Positions 51,254 through 60,617 of a stretch of DNA of 64,000 nt are shown here, piece after piece (within the stretch, counting starts at the first letter, position 1; each line of letters begins with the position of its first letter). Position numbers and translations under genes: made by a program. The DNA is taken from assembly GCF_042684645.1 (NCBI RefSeq), contig NZ_JBHULV010000014.1, positions 1 to 64,000 on the forward strand. The letters are read 5' to 3'. The notes beneath the pieces were generated by a model. The model was not told the origin of the DNA. It did no database searches and saw only the letters and a program-made list of their open reading frames with translations. This stretch comes from Pseudopedobacter alpinus (GTDB lineage Bacteria > Bacteroidota > Bacteroidia > Sphingobacteriales > Sphingobacteriaceae).

Positions 51254-52147
51254 TTAATCCTCAATTTTTTTATAACGACTGAAAATGTAATACTCTTTCA
51301 TGAAACAGTTTAATTGTTTAAAATCAGGAAGATGAAAATGTTTTAATTGGTATTTTAAATGATGTACAATTCTATTGAATAATAATTCCTTTGTTTCCTT
51401 TTGATGATTAGTTAACAAAATTTGGCGATACCTAGGGAATACGTCAAACAGCCAAGAATACCTTTCTCCATTTTTTATTGATGAATTATTGGTTTCATGC
51501 TTTCGGTAATATCCTCCAATATCGTCAGAGTAATATAAATTCAAATGATTAACCCCTAATCTGAAAAATAATTCTGCATCACATATTTGAGTATTTAAAA
51601 ATAAATCTCCATTACTTAAGGTGATAGATTGAAGAGATTTTGTTTTAAATACAGTAAAAATGATGTGGAAGGGGTTATGAAAAAAGCATTGTCTAAATAG
51701 TTCTTCCTGAAAGCCAATACTAAGTTCTTTCTGTATACCTACTTCTTTAATTTGTTTGCTTTGATCTTCTAAAATTTTATAGTTGAAACTAACGGCATCT
51801 GCATTTTCTTCTTTGTCAAATATTTTCAAGGCATTCTCAATCATATTTGGGTCGTAAACATCATCTGCGTTAGCCATTACTAAATAATCACCTGTTGCTT
51901 TGTGAAAAACCTCATTCCAATTTCCACCTATTCCCAAATTTTTTTTATTCCTATAAACCTTTACTCTAGAATCTTTATGTGAAAAATTAAAAGCTTTATT
52001 GTAGGTGTCATCTTTAGAGCAATCGTCTTGAACTAAGATTTCTAAATAAGGATAAGTTTGATTTCTCCAACCATCTATTGCTTCTTCAATATATTGAGCC
52101 GCATTATAAGCAGGTATGCAAATCGATATCAAGGGATTTATATTCAC
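51254..52147 (-). CDS. GT2 glycosyltransferase
   Basis: The 297-residue GT-A enzyme has SICIPAYNAAQYIEEAIDGWRNQTYPYLEILVQDDCSKDDT and the metal-binding MANADDVYDPNMIENAL region. The C-terminal half is helical and has RYSWLFDVFPRYRQIL. Probably adds one residue of the repeat unit on the cytoplasmic face of the inner membrane. Confidence 0.88.
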   Translation of the reverse strand: MNINPLISICIPAYNAAQYIEEAIDGWRNQTYPYLEILVQDDCSKDDTYNKAFNFSHKDSRVKVYRNKKNLGIGGNWNEVFHKATGDYLVMANADDVYDPNMIENALKIFDKEENADAVSFNYKILEDQSKQIKEVGIQKELSIGFQEELFRQCFFHNPFHIIFTVFKTKSLQSITLSNGDLFLNTQICDAELFFRLGVNHLNLYYSDDIGGYYRKHETNNSSIKNGERYSWLFDVFPRYRQILLTNHQKETKELLFNRIVHHLKYQLKHFHLPDFKQLNCFMKEYYIFSRYKKIED

Positions 52148-52159
52148 GCTGATGTTTTT

Positions 52160-53053
52160 TTAGCCTCTTAGACCTTTATAATTTATAGTATATTTAAGTA
52201 CAAACTTCCAAAAAACATTCACTTTCATATATTTAAAATTAAATGAAATGAATTTAACAAAATTAATTGAGTTTTTGAAGGAGGGTTCATGAGCTTGCCA
52301 AAGTTTAATTTGCTCTAAAGCCAACCAATAGTTTAACACTCTTTTTATAATCACTTTAATAGACTTGTCCTTTTCTGATTGATAAAGGTTTTTATAAAAA
52401 CTAACAATCTCCTCTTTACTTTTCTCTTGTATTAAGGAGGTTTTTGATTCAGCATGAACTCTAAAGTTGGCCAATACTTTATCAGTATAACTTATTTCAG
52501 TGTTTTTCTTTAGATAATTTACATAAAAGAAAAAATCAAAATAGTAATGGCTTTTAATGTCTAAACCAAATGATTTTGTATCATGTAAATTTACCCAAAT
52601 ACCAGGTTGGTGATAGGTTGATTTTAGGTTTAAGAACTCATTATGGGTTAAATTACTGTTCTGGGTAAAGTCATTAAGTGCAGGGTTTTCTGGATAAAAA
52701 TTAAAGACCTTCCCCGCAATGGTTAATCCAGGTTTATATAATTCCGAAATGGTTTTTAAAGCATTTACCGCTAATATATCATCACTATTTATCCAGTTGA
52801 ATAGATCACCAGTACAATGTGCCAAACCTTTGTTTATAGCATCTGCTTGACCTTTATCTGGTTCGCTTATCCAATAGGTTAAATGTTTTTCATATTTTTT
52901 TATAATCTCAACAGATTCATCTGTGCTTCCACCATCAATAATAATGTACTCTAAATTGGGGTAATCTTGGTTAATTACCGAAATAATTGTTTCTTCAATG
53001 TATTTACCTTGATTAAAGTTAGGGGTTATTATAGATATTTTTGGTGACATCAT
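52160..53053 (-). CDS. GT2 glycosyltransferase
   Basis: The 297-residue GT-A enzyme starts KISIITPNFNQGKYIEETIISVINQDYPNLEYIIIDGGSTDES, with the acidic LFNWINSDDILAVNAL metal site. It resembles WcaA/WbbD-type enzymes. It overlaps the acyltransferase gene upstream by 4 nt and is followed 12 nt later by another GT2 gene. Confidence 0.88.
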   Translation of the reverse strand: MMSPKISIITPNFNQGKYIEETIISVINQDYPNLEYIIIDGGSTDESVEIIKKYEKHLTYWISEPDKGQADAINKGLAHCTGDLFNWINSDDILAVNALKTISELYKPGLTIAGKVFNFYPENPALNDFTQNSNLTHNEFLNLKSTYHQPGIWVNLHDTKSFGLDIKSHYYFDFFFYVNYLKKNTEISYTDKVLANFRVHAESKTSLIQEKSKEEIVSFYKNLYQSEKDKSIKVIIKRVLNYWLALEQIKLWQAHEPSFKNSINFVKFISFNFKYMKVNVFWKFVLKYTINYKGLRG

Positions 53054-53700
53054 ATACTTCTATGTGAATTCCAATTAATAGAAGCTTTTACTTCCTTAGC
53101 GGGGTTGCCTGCCACAATAGTATTTTTCTCTACTTTTTGTACCACAACTGCCCCAGCTCCAACAATACTGTCATTTTCAATGGCCACCCCTTTTAAAATC
53201 TGAGCCCTTGTACCAATCCAAACATGATCTTTAATGTCAACGTCTTTACCTTCGTTTATGACACTTTTGGTTTCCATATCAATTATCGGATGTGAATCAC
53301 CAGTTCTTATGATAATATCTTCTGCTAACATGCAGTTTTTACCAATACTAATTTTTCTGCCAATTTCCGTAACAGCCAAATGAGCGGATTGTATACTTGT
53401 GTTTTCACCTATTATAATAGCGTTATTATCATCTTCTATCCATAAAATACCACCATACATATAAACTTCATCTCCTATTTTAATATGATGATTATTCCCT
53501 CTAATTTTGATGGTTACATTTTTTAAATAACAACTTCCAAATTCTACTAGGTTGTTATTCCCTTCAATATCCCATTTAACAAATAATACGGTGTTTTTTG
53601 ATTTGGTAATTTTATTACCAACACCACGTATGGTGAAGATAGATTTTTTGAAATCATGATACCAGTAGCGGAGTTTATTTATTAGCATAGTTTGTTTCAT
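53050..53700 (-). CDS. LbH acyltransferase (CatB/colanic-acid type)
   Basis: The 216-residue protein is built of hexapeptide repeats (VEFGSCYLKNVTIKIRGNNHHIKIGDEVYMYGGI, AIIIGENTSIQS). It ends in the substrate-loop HPIIDMETKSVINEGKDVDI and GARAQILKGVAI-like WIGTRAQILKGVAIENDSIVGAGAVV. It would O-acetylate a sugar using acetyl-CoA. Start overlaps the GT4 gene by 26 nt. Confidence 0.85.
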   Translation of the reverse strand: MKQTMLINKLRYWYHDFKKSIFTIRGVGNKITKSKNTVLFVKWDIEGNNNLVEFGSCYLKNVTIKIRGNNHHIKIGDEVYMYGGILWIEDDNNAIIIGENTSIQSAHLAVTEIGRKISIGKNCMLAEDIIIRTGDSHPIIDMETKSVINEGKDVDIKDHVWIGTRAQILKGVAIENDSIVGAGAVVVQKVEKNTIVAGNPAKEVKASINWNSHRSI

Positions 53701-54844
53701 TTTTTAAAATAGCCATAAATTCTTTTGCAAAAACTGTTATATTTTGATGATAATCTATAATAGCGTTTTTTGAAACATTACTTTTATAACTAGCTAAACT
53801 GAGATGGTTTGCAAGATCGTCCTCATTATGTGGGTTAAAATAGTGAGCCTCGTATTTTTCTAATTGCTCTCTATGAATTTTCAAGTCAGATATGATGAGT
53901 GATTTATTTAGAAATTTCGCATCCTCGACAATGGTACTCCAACCTTCAAATAAAGAGGGTTGAATAACAGCCTGGGCATTTGAAAGTAAATTTAGTTGTA
54001 CCTGTCTATCCACAAAACCTAATAAAATAACGTTTGTAGATAAGCTATTAGATAATATGAAATCTGTTAAATCTTTATAATATTTTTCACTTTCAAGGTT
54101 TACGCTCACTTTTCCAGTGAAAATTACCTTTATCTCTTGCCCTTTATCTTTTAGGTATTTGATAGCTTTTAAAATGATTAAGTGATTTTTGTGTGGCCAA
54201 AACTGATTACAACAGATAAAGTAATTTCCTGGTATTTTTTGTTGGTTTACTTCTGCAGGTATAGAACTGTTAGTCAGTTTTGGTAAAGAAACTGCAAAAG
54301 GGACAACATGAGTTGAAACTTTATAACCTGGGAAAATTTTTTTAAACTGATTAAATGCATCTTGGCTACTTAAAACCAAATCGAAGTTACTCGATGCTAT
54401 TCCTTGTTGCCATTTTAATCTTCTTTCAATTTCAGAAACTTTAAACATTTCAGCAAAAAAATGATCCTGAAAATCAGGAATCCAATATATTTTTTTCTTA
54501 GCTAAATCAAATTGAATGGAGTTAGTATACGGGAATACCCCATCAAGATTTTTGATTTTTTGCGAGCAAACAGATTTCCCTAATAATCGTCTAGTTACTA
54601 TGTTAATTCCTCTACATAATATGTTTTTCTCGCCCGAGTGTATTTGAAATTTTAAATAAGGATAAGATGTGTTTTTCTTTAATAATAGAAAATCACTTTT
54701 TTTGATCACTATAGCTATTATTTCAGGTTTTTCAATGTCATTTAACGTGTTAAGTGATTTTACTAAATTCTCTAAGTAATATGTCCCACCAATCCAGTTT
54801 TCATCATAAGAGTATTTTAACCCTAATCTAATTCTTTTAGCCAT
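53675..54844 (-). CDS. GT4 glycosyltransferase
   Basis: The 389-residue GT-B protein has an N-domain with RIRLGLKYSYDENWIGGTYYLENLVKSL and YWIPDFQDHFFAEMF; the donor domain has YFICCNQFWPHKNHLIILKAIKYL and VIQPSLFEGWSTIVEDAKFLNKSLIIS. The W-P-H-K-N-H motif is typical of mannosyl-type GT4 enzymes. Overlaps the epimerase gene by 22 nt. Confidence 0.85.
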   Translation of the reverse strand: MAKRIRLGLKYSYDENWIGGTYYLENLVKSLNTLNDIEKPEIIAIVIKKSDFLLLKKNTSYPYLKFQIHSGEKNILCRGINIVTRRLLGKSVCSQKIKNLDGVFPYTNSIQFDLAKKKIYWIPDFQDHFFAEMFKVSEIERRLKWQQGIASSNFDLVLSSQDAFNQFKKIFPGYKVSTHVVPFAVSLPKLTNSSIPAEVNQQKIPGNYFICCNQFWPHKNHLIILKAIKYLKDKGQEIKVIFTGKVSVNLESEKYYKDLTDFILSNSLSTNVILLGFVDRQVQLNLLSNAQAVIQPSLFEGWSTIVEDAKFLNKSLIISDLKIHREQLEKYEAHYFNPHNEDDLANHLSLASYKSNVSKNAIIDYHQNITVFAKEFMAILKNETNYANK

Positions 54845-55722
54845 TCACTATATTCTTTTAGTCCTTGTTTTATTGTTATTTCTTGAGCGTATCCTAAATC
54901 TTTTATTTTTTTTATGTCGGCACACCAATAAAGAGGATCACCTGCTCTATTATGATTGTTGAATTTAAATTCGCCTTGCCAACCTATTTCATATAATAAC
55001 TGTTCAATTGCAACTCTAATTTCTATTTCTTCACCATTTGCAATATTATAACAATCAACATCAAAAGCAGAATTTTGTAAAATTAAGTCAATTGCTTGTA
55101 CAACATCCGAAATATGGATAAAATCTCTGGTTTCTTTTCCTGTACCAAAAAAATCAATATAATTTGAGCCTTTACTTTTTTTATAAACATCCCAAAATAA
55201 TTGTTTTTTTAGCGAATTTCCGTAAGCAGAGAAAATTCTGACAGAACAAGCGTCTATATTATAAAACTCCTTAAATTCTTTGCAAATATTTTCGGCCATT
55301 ACTTTATGATAACCATAAGGAGACATGGGCTGTAGGCTTGCATCTTCTGCAATAGGTAGCTTAGTGGGATTCCCGTAAACAGCAGCACTTGATAAATTTA
55401 AAAACTTACAGCTTGGAGAAAATATTCTGATGTTATTTAGTAAATTAAATACATTAAATGTGTTTAAATAGAAGTCGTGTGAAGGATTTAATAAAGATTC
55501 AGGTACGCTAGCCGCACCCGAACAATTGATACAAGCATCAAAATGGTTACTCCTAAAAATACTTTCAAAATCTGAATTACTATTATCCATCAAAATGTAT
55601 TTAGAATCCTCAAATTCTGCACTTACATCACAGCCCCAAACATCTTTATCAGCTTGTAATCTGTAAAAATTCAATAAATGTTGGCCAATAAATCCTTTAG
55701 AGCCTATTATCAATATTTTCAT
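54823..55722 (-). CDS. NAD-dependent nucleotide-sugar epimerase/dehydratase
   Basis: The 299-residue extended SDR has a Rossmann motif GSKGFIGQHLLNFY, the catalytic SSAAVYGNP and YGYHKVMAE triad residues (Ser-Tyr-Lys), and TRDFIHISDVVQAI. It is of the GalE/WcaG type; the exact sugar is unclear. It lies between two modification genes in the operon. Confidence 0.85.
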   Translation of the reverse strand: MKILIIGSKGFIGQHLLNFYRLQADKDVWGCDVSAEFEDSKYILMDNSNSDFESIFRSNHFDACINCSGAASVPESLLNPSHDFYLNTFNVFNLLNNIRIFSPSCKFLNLSSAAVYGNPTKLPIAEDASLQPMSPYGYHKVMAENICKEFKEFYNIDACSVRIFSAYGNSLKKQLFWDVYKKSKGSNYIDFFGTGKETRDFIHISDVVQAIDLILQNSAFDVDCYNIANGEEIEIRVAIEQLLYEIGWQGEFKFNNHNRAGDPLYWCADIKKIKDLGYAQEITIKQGLKEYSEWLKELD

Positions 55723-56342
55723 TATAATTTTTTTATAAGTTTTGCAGGGTTGCCGCCAACAACAGTAAAGGCTTCCACATCTTTAACTACATAACTGCCT
55801 GCACCAACTACGGCACCTTCTCCAATAGTTACCCCTTTTAGTATGGTGACATTAAAACCAATCCAGGCTTTAGATTTTATCAAAATTGGACGTGAAACTA
55901 CATTTGACCAATCTTTTCTTGCTATAGCATCACCATTAAATTCCGTATAATCTTTATATGACTGTGAGTTGTCATATTTTCTCTCTTCCCAGTAAATACT
56001 ATGAGAATTATGATCGTAAATTGTAATACCCCATGCCATTGTAACATCGTCTTCGATTTCTATTTTTGTTCTGCAAATAAAATGAGCATGTCCAATATGA
56101 ACATTTTCGCCGATTTTAATTTCTCCTTTTGATGTTTCAAAAGTACAAATTGCATTTATTAAACATTTTGATCCAATAGTAACATATTTCCTGTTTTCAG
56201 GCTGAATTCTGAAATCGAGATTAAAAGATTTTAAAATTGCAGTTGAATTTATGGACACATTTTTTTCGTAAATCTGCAAATCGCTTCTTCTTTTTTCTAA
56301 AAATAGTTTTTTGATTACGTACTTAATTTTACTCAACATCAT
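55722..56342 (-). CDS. LbH O-acetyltransferase
   Basis: The 206-residue hexapeptide-repeat enzyme has ISNCHIGHAHFICRTKIEIEDD-like strands and an insertion loop (DHNSHSIYWEERKYDNSQSYKD). It closes with the conserved SKAWIGFNVTILKGVTIGEGAVVGAGS. It overlaps its neighbour's end by 14 nt and is a paralogue of that gene. Confidence 0.85.
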   Translation of the reverse strand: MMLSKIKYVIKKLFLEKRRSDLQIYEKNVSINSTAILKSFNLDFRIQPENRKYVTIGSKCLINAICTFETSKGEIKIGENVHIGHAHFICRTKIEIEDDVTMAWGITIYDHNSHSIYWEERKYDNSQSYKDYTEFNGDAIARKDWSNVVSRPILIKSKAWIGFNVTILKGVTIGEGAVVGAGSYVVKDVEAFTVVGGNPAKLIKKL

Positions 56343-56961
56343 TTAGGAGTTTAATTACTTTACAAGGGTTTCCCATGGAGAGTGAATATGGAGGAATATC
56401 TTTAGTAACAATAGATCCAGCACCAATAATTGCCCCCTCTCCAATTGTAACACCTTTTAAAATGGTTACGTTAAAGCTTATCCAAACATTGTCTCCAATA
56501 CTGATTGGCGCATTCAGAATACTTCCCTTGGTAGTCCAAAGTCCATTTTTAATTAAATCTTGATATCTATTTATTCTCTCCTTTGTGTCAATTTCATGTG
56601 CATTAGTATCCATAATATTTACATTGTGTGATATGAGAACATTATTTCCAATAGTGATTTCTTCGCCTGACCATATTCTAGTCAAATCGCCTATATAACA
56701 GTTTTTTCCAATAGTAATTTTCCCTCCATATTTAAAAATTAGTAAAGTACCTGCAATCTGGCTTAATTCGCCAATAACAATTTGGTTGGGATTGTTTTGT
56801 CCGTTATGGATTAAAGCGTTCTTATGGAACGTTACATTATTCGCCAAGCAAGTTTTACGACAGTTTAAAACATTAGCCCTATTAGATTCTTCGGCTAAAA
56901 TTTCGGTTATGTTCAAAATTCTGATAAAATACCGCAATACTTTTTGTAAGAATAGCTTCAT
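56329..56961 (-). CDS. LbH O-acetyltransferase
   Basis: The 210-residue hexapeptide-repeat enzyme contains TLLIFKYGGKITIGKNCYIGD, the metal/acceptor loop NIMDTNAHEIDTKERINR and the NVWISFNVTILKGVTIGEGAIIGAGSIV end. Together with its downstream paralogue it gives two adjacent O-acetyltransferases in the cluster, so the glycan may carry more than one acetyl group. Confidence 0.85.
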   Translation of the reverse strand: MKLFLQKVLRYFIRILNITEILAEESNRANVLNCRKTCLANNVTFHKNALIHNGQNNPNQIVIGELSQIAGTLLIFKYGGKITIGKNCYIGDLTRIWSGEEITIGNNVLISHNVNIMDTNAHEIDTKERINRYQDLIKNGLWTTKGSILNAPISIGDNVWISFNVTILKGVTIGEGAIIGAGSIVTKDIPPYSLSMGNPCKVIKLLNDVE

Positions 56962-56966
56962 TTTAT

Positions 56967-57872
56967 TTAATGTTTGGGGGAAATGATTTTCTTAATAAAT
57001 CTCTTAATCTTTACATATTGTGAAACTTTCTCAGCGGGAGCTTCTTCAAAATAAAGCGTTAATTTTGACATTAAATCCATATCTATGTCTTCTTTTAAGG
57101 TAACCCTTATTTTATTTTGATAAAGCCTTTGAGTTATTTCATTGGGCGTACAGTTTTCTCCAGAACCATCAAAACCTATATTATAAATCAATGATACTGA
57201 TGGAAATAAACCTAATCCATTTTGTAAAAATGCGGTATAATGCCATTTGATTGCCCATGATTTAGGATGGTCCAACATATTTGCGTAATCGTAATCGCCC
57301 AAATTAAATCGTTGCCTTAAAAACTTATTGTCTTGTATTACATTTTTATAATCAAGGTCTAATTTTAACTTATTCCATCTGTCTTTCCAAGTAGCCCAGC
57401 CCCAAGAAGTGGTTGCAAGGGTAGATAAAAAAGTATCTATCTTATTTGTGTCTAACGGAAACTGATATGCATTTATAGAAAAAACATGGGAAATATTCTC
57501 ATATACATTCAGTCCATCATTACAATAATTTAGAAAAAACGGAGAAGTAACAAGATCGTCTTCTAAAACAATTATTTTCCCATACTTATTTATTACCTCA
57601 GTTATTCCATCTAATACATTCTTTACTAATCCAAAATTTTCTTTTCTTTCCACAATAAAGACTTCCTTACACCAATTTTCTCTTTTGATGATTTCTTTAG
57701 TTTGCTGAAAGGCAGTTTTTTGCGCTTCGTCTGCATTATTTTTTAATCCATCCGAATATATAAATAATGTAGATTGCGCTGAAAGCTCATTAGCCATCAA
57801 GGCTTTTAATGTTTGCTCGGTGTGCCAAGGACGGTTGTATACAAATAATATAATGGGTGCTAAATCTGACAT
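56967..57872 (-). CDS. GT2/GT13-like glycosyltransferase
   Basis: The 301-residue product has APIILFVYNRPWHTEQTLKALM, LFIYSDGLKNN, GKIIVLEDDLVTSPFFLNYCN (acidic metal site) and TTSWGWATWKDRW. The fold resembles the GnT-I-like GT2 proteins found in Bacteroidota polysaccharide loci. Substrate unknown. Five nt upstream of the acetyltransferase pair. Confidence 0.8.
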   Translation of the reverse strand: MSDLAPIILFVYNRPWHTEQTLKALMANELSAQSTLFIYSDGLKNNADEAQKTAFQQTKEIIKRENWCKEVFIVERKENFGLVKNVLDGITEVINKYGKIIVLEDDLVTSPFFLNYCNDGLNVYENISHVFSINAYQFPLDTNKIDTFLSTLATTSWGWATWKDRWNKLKLDLDYKNVIQDNKFLRQRFNLGDYDYANMLDHPKSWAIKWHYTAFLQNGLGLFPSVSLIYNIGFDGSGENCTPNEITQRLYQNKIRVTLKEDIDMDLMSKLTLYFEEAPAEKVSQYVKIKRFIKKIISPKH

Positions 57873-57908
57873 TACAAAAAGCGTTTAATTAGTAAAAAAA
57901 TTAAACAG

Positions 57909-58916
57909 TTAATTCTTTTTTAAATTAAGGATATAATTTTTTAGAGAAGCTATATCTATCATCAAGTTTGCAAAATGAGGGATATCACTTGTGCCTTCAT
58001 TAAGTAAATAATGATAATTTATATCCAAAGCTGATGCTAAGCTAAAATAGCAATTGCTATGTGTATCTAATTTATTTCTTAACTCAATTATGTGTGTATT
58101 TTCTTTCATAAAAAGCATATTTGTTAAACTAGCTCCATGAATAGAGATCAAATAATCAGTATGGGCAATGATGTCCATTTGTTTTAAAATACTATATTCT
58201 TCAAAATAATGAATTTCTACATGTAGTGTTAACAACATATTCACTAATTCAGTTTCATTATTTGCTTTTCGCCTGCTAGATTTATCCCTACTAATATAAA
58301 CCCATTTTTTAATTGAACCGTTTTTGGGGCTAATTTTTTTTAAAAATACACTTCTTAACTCTTTTATAACAATATCATTATAGTTTCCGGTTGTAGTTGC
58401 ACAATGGTTAGCAACTATAAGTTCGTGGCATTTTATATTTATTTTTTTGTCTTCTTTTATAAAATATTTGTACCCTAATAAGTCTAAAGTTTCTTTTACA
58501 AAACTTTGATTAGCAACTTCAGGTCTTAATATAATAACAGAATCATGCGAATCATCTATTTTAGAAATATTTAAAAGCCTTGGTAAGCAATCTAAAAACC
58601 AGTGAAAATAACCAACACTTAAATCGTCTGTTATCCAAATTGCTTTTTCTATCTTTATTTCTGGTAATAAAAATCTTTTTAAAATAATTTTTAGCTTATA
58701 TATCTTGTCTAATTTAAATGTATGAGTGTACTTCCCTAAAACAAACCAATTATGAAATAATGTCTCCTCAACTATAAATACGTTTTTGAGTTTTAAAATA
58801 TAATTTGAAGGAATAATTTTTTTAAGCTCTTGAGAAAAAATATGAGCATCATTTTTGTTATAATTAATGGGCAATTTTCTGTTCGAAAGATATTTATCAG
58901 TGAGTATGTGTTTCAT
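57909..58916 (-). CDS. GT61-family (DUF563) glycosyltransferase
   Basis: The 335-residue protein has the DUF563/GT61 pattern: KAIWITDDLSVGYFHWFLDCLPRLL in the middle, KKWVYISRDKSSRRKANNE, and the conserved LISIHGASLTNMLFMKENTHIIELRN. The family is known from xylosyl- and other transferases. It is separated by 36 nt from the next gene and follows a 120-bp gap. Confidence 0.82.
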   Translation of the reverse strand: MKHILTDKYLSNRKLPINYNKNDAHIFSQELKKIIPSNYILKLKNVFIVEETLFHNWFVLGKYTHTFKLDKIYKLKIILKRFLLPEIKIEKAIWITDDLSVGYFHWFLDCLPRLLNISKIDDSHDSVIILRPEVANQSFVKETLDLLGYKYFIKEDKKINIKCHELIVANHCATTTGNYNDIVIKELRSVFLKKISPKNGSIKKWVYISRDKSSRRKANNETELVNMLLTLHVEIHYFEEYSILKQMDIIAHTDYLISIHGASLTNMLFMKENTHIIELRNKLDTHSNCYFSLASALDINYHYLLNEGTSDIPHFANLMIDIASLKNYILNLKKN

Positions 58917-59036
58917 CGTTTAGTTGAATGAATTTTATTCTCATCCTAATTGCAAAATATAACAGAAAGAGGCTGAAAATTAGCTTTGAATATAGGGTGA
59001 TTAATTTTGTTGATAAGAATTCGAATTATAGTTTAT

Positions 59037-59984
59037 CTAAATAAATTTCAGTAAGTTATTTATGTAATTTTTCGTATAGATTTTAATTAGGCGAAGGCTA
59101 TCTTTGTATTCTTTTTTCTTAATATATATTATAATAGCTAAAAATATTAGACGAATCTTGGTCCACGATTTTGCTTCATTTATAATCAAAGTGTTTACAT
59201 AGAACACTCTTTGCTGGAAATGAAGAGAGACTTCTTTATATGTATTGATTTTATAATATTTCGCTAGATTAGCGAATGTTTTTAGTTGCATTCTGTGTTT
59301 TATTGATTGGCTTTTAGTACTCCAAACGCCTCCTTCATGAACTCTATAAACGCAATTTTTTATGTCATGGTGATATTTTGATTTTCCAAATTGACCTAAG
59401 TAACTAAAAATAGCGGTGTCTCCATTCGGTGAATTTTTTAGAATGTCGGGAAGATCATTAAGTTTATTTCTATAAACAGCAGTAAGCGTTAAAATAGGAG
59501 TAATTTTCATCAGTTCTACCGACATAAAATCCCTTTGCTGTGATAAAGGTAATTTTGCAGGGCTTATCACGTTGTTCTCATTGTCAATAATAATTGCGTT
59601 ATGGCAACTTATAATATAGTCTTTATTAACTTCTAGAAAATCAACCTGCTTTTGTAGTTTTGAAGGGTCTGTCCAATAATCGTCGCCTTCACAATTTGCG
59701 ATATATTTTCCATCACATTTTTCTAATGCAAAGAATGCATTTGGCATCATTCCTAAATTAGTTTCGTGATTGAAGTATCTAATTAGATAGCCTTTAGGGT
59801 GTGATTGAATTAACTCTTCTATTACATCGTGAGTTCGATCTGTAGAACAATCATTGGCAATAATCAATTCAAAATCAAAAGTAGTTTCTTGCATTAAAAC
59901 TCCCTCTATAGCCTCTTGTATGAACTTTTCATGGTTGTAGGTAATCATACAAACAGAAACCATTGGATTTGTTTTCTCAACCAT
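59037..59984 (-). CDS. GT2 glycosyltransferase
   Basis: The 315-residue GT-A enzyme has VSVCMITYNHEKFIQEAIEGVLMQETTFDFELIIANDCSTDRT, the metal-binding ANCEGDDYWTDP and a C-terminal amphipathic/hydrophobic helix (IRLIFLAIIIYI). It overlaps the acyltransferase gene by 1 nt. The 120-bp gap downstream (58917-59036) shows nothing beyond AT-rich sequence. Confidence 0.88.
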   Translation of the reverse strand: MVEKTNPMVSVCMITYNHEKFIQEAIEGVLMQETTFDFELIIANDCSTDRTHDVIEELIQSHPKGYLIRYFNHETNLGMMPNAFFALEKCDGKYIANCEGDDYWTDPSKLQKQVDFLEVNKDYIISCHNAIIIDNENNVISPAKLPLSQQRDFMSVELMKITPILTLTAVYRNKLNDLPDILKNSPNGDTAIFSYLGQFGKSKYHHDIKNCVYRVHEGGVWSTKSQSIKHRMQLKTFANLAKYYKINTYKEVSLHFQQRVFYVNTLIINEAKSWTKIRLIFLAIIIYIKKKEYKDSLRLIKIYTKNYINNLLKFI

Positions 59985-60616
59985 TAAAATATCTCTTTTG
60001 CAGGTGAGCCAAAAACAGTTACACCTTCTTTTACATTCTTAATGACCAAAGAATGAGCACCAACGACGGCACCTTTTCCAACCTTAACTTTAGGCAAAAT
60101 ACTTGCTTTCGTATGCAGCGTAACTTCTTCCTTTAACTCAGCATAACCACCCATAAAAGAATAGGCATTCAAATGGCACCAATTTCCAATTTTTGCATCA
60201 TGTCCTATACCTGAAAAACTTTGTATAGTAACAAAATCGCCAATAATGGTTTCATTACTTATAGCACAAAAAGAACAAATGATAATACCTTTCCCAACTT
60301 TACTAAAATTGTTTATTTGTGCCAATGGATGTATGATGTTTATAAATTCGCCACCTTTAGACAGAATAAGTTCAACATATTTTTTTTTATATTTTACCTC
60401 ACCCAACGCACAGATAAAAACATCATCCTTTTCAATTATATAGTCTTCTACTGAAGAAATTATTGGAACGGGATAGCCCATACTGTCCAATACATCGGAT
60501 TTGTCGTCCAAAAAACCTTTGATTATCCAATCTTTATTATACTCTTTACATTGGGTTGCCCAGTTATATACTTCACGACCATAGCCTCTAGCGCCAATAA
60601 TAATGAGGTTTTTCAT
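59984..60616 (-). CDS. PglD/NeuD-type N-acyltransferase
   Basis: The 210-residue product has an N-terminal nucleotide-sugar-binding domain (LIIIGARGYGREVYNW) followed by a left-handed beta-helix with the catalytic His in SGIGHDAKIGNWC, and the closing VGAHSLVIKNVKEGVTVFGSPA. Family members transfer acetyl groups, or sometimes larger acyl groups, to the amino group of UDP- or dTDP-linked aminosugars. Directly downstream of the KAS III-SDR-KAS III-ACP genes, it is the likely consumer of their acyl product. Confidence 0.85.
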   Translation of the reverse strand: MKNLIIIGARGYGREVYNWATQCKEYNKDWIIKGFLDDKSDVLDSMGYPVPIISSVEDYIIEKDDVFICALGEVKYKKKYVELILSKGGEFINIIHPLAQINNFSKVGKGIIICSFCAISNETIIGDFVTIQSFSGIGHDAKIGNWCHLNAYSFMGGYAELKEEVTLHTKASILPKVKVGKGAVVGAHSLVIKNVKEGVTVFGSPAKEIF

Positions 60617-60617
60617 A

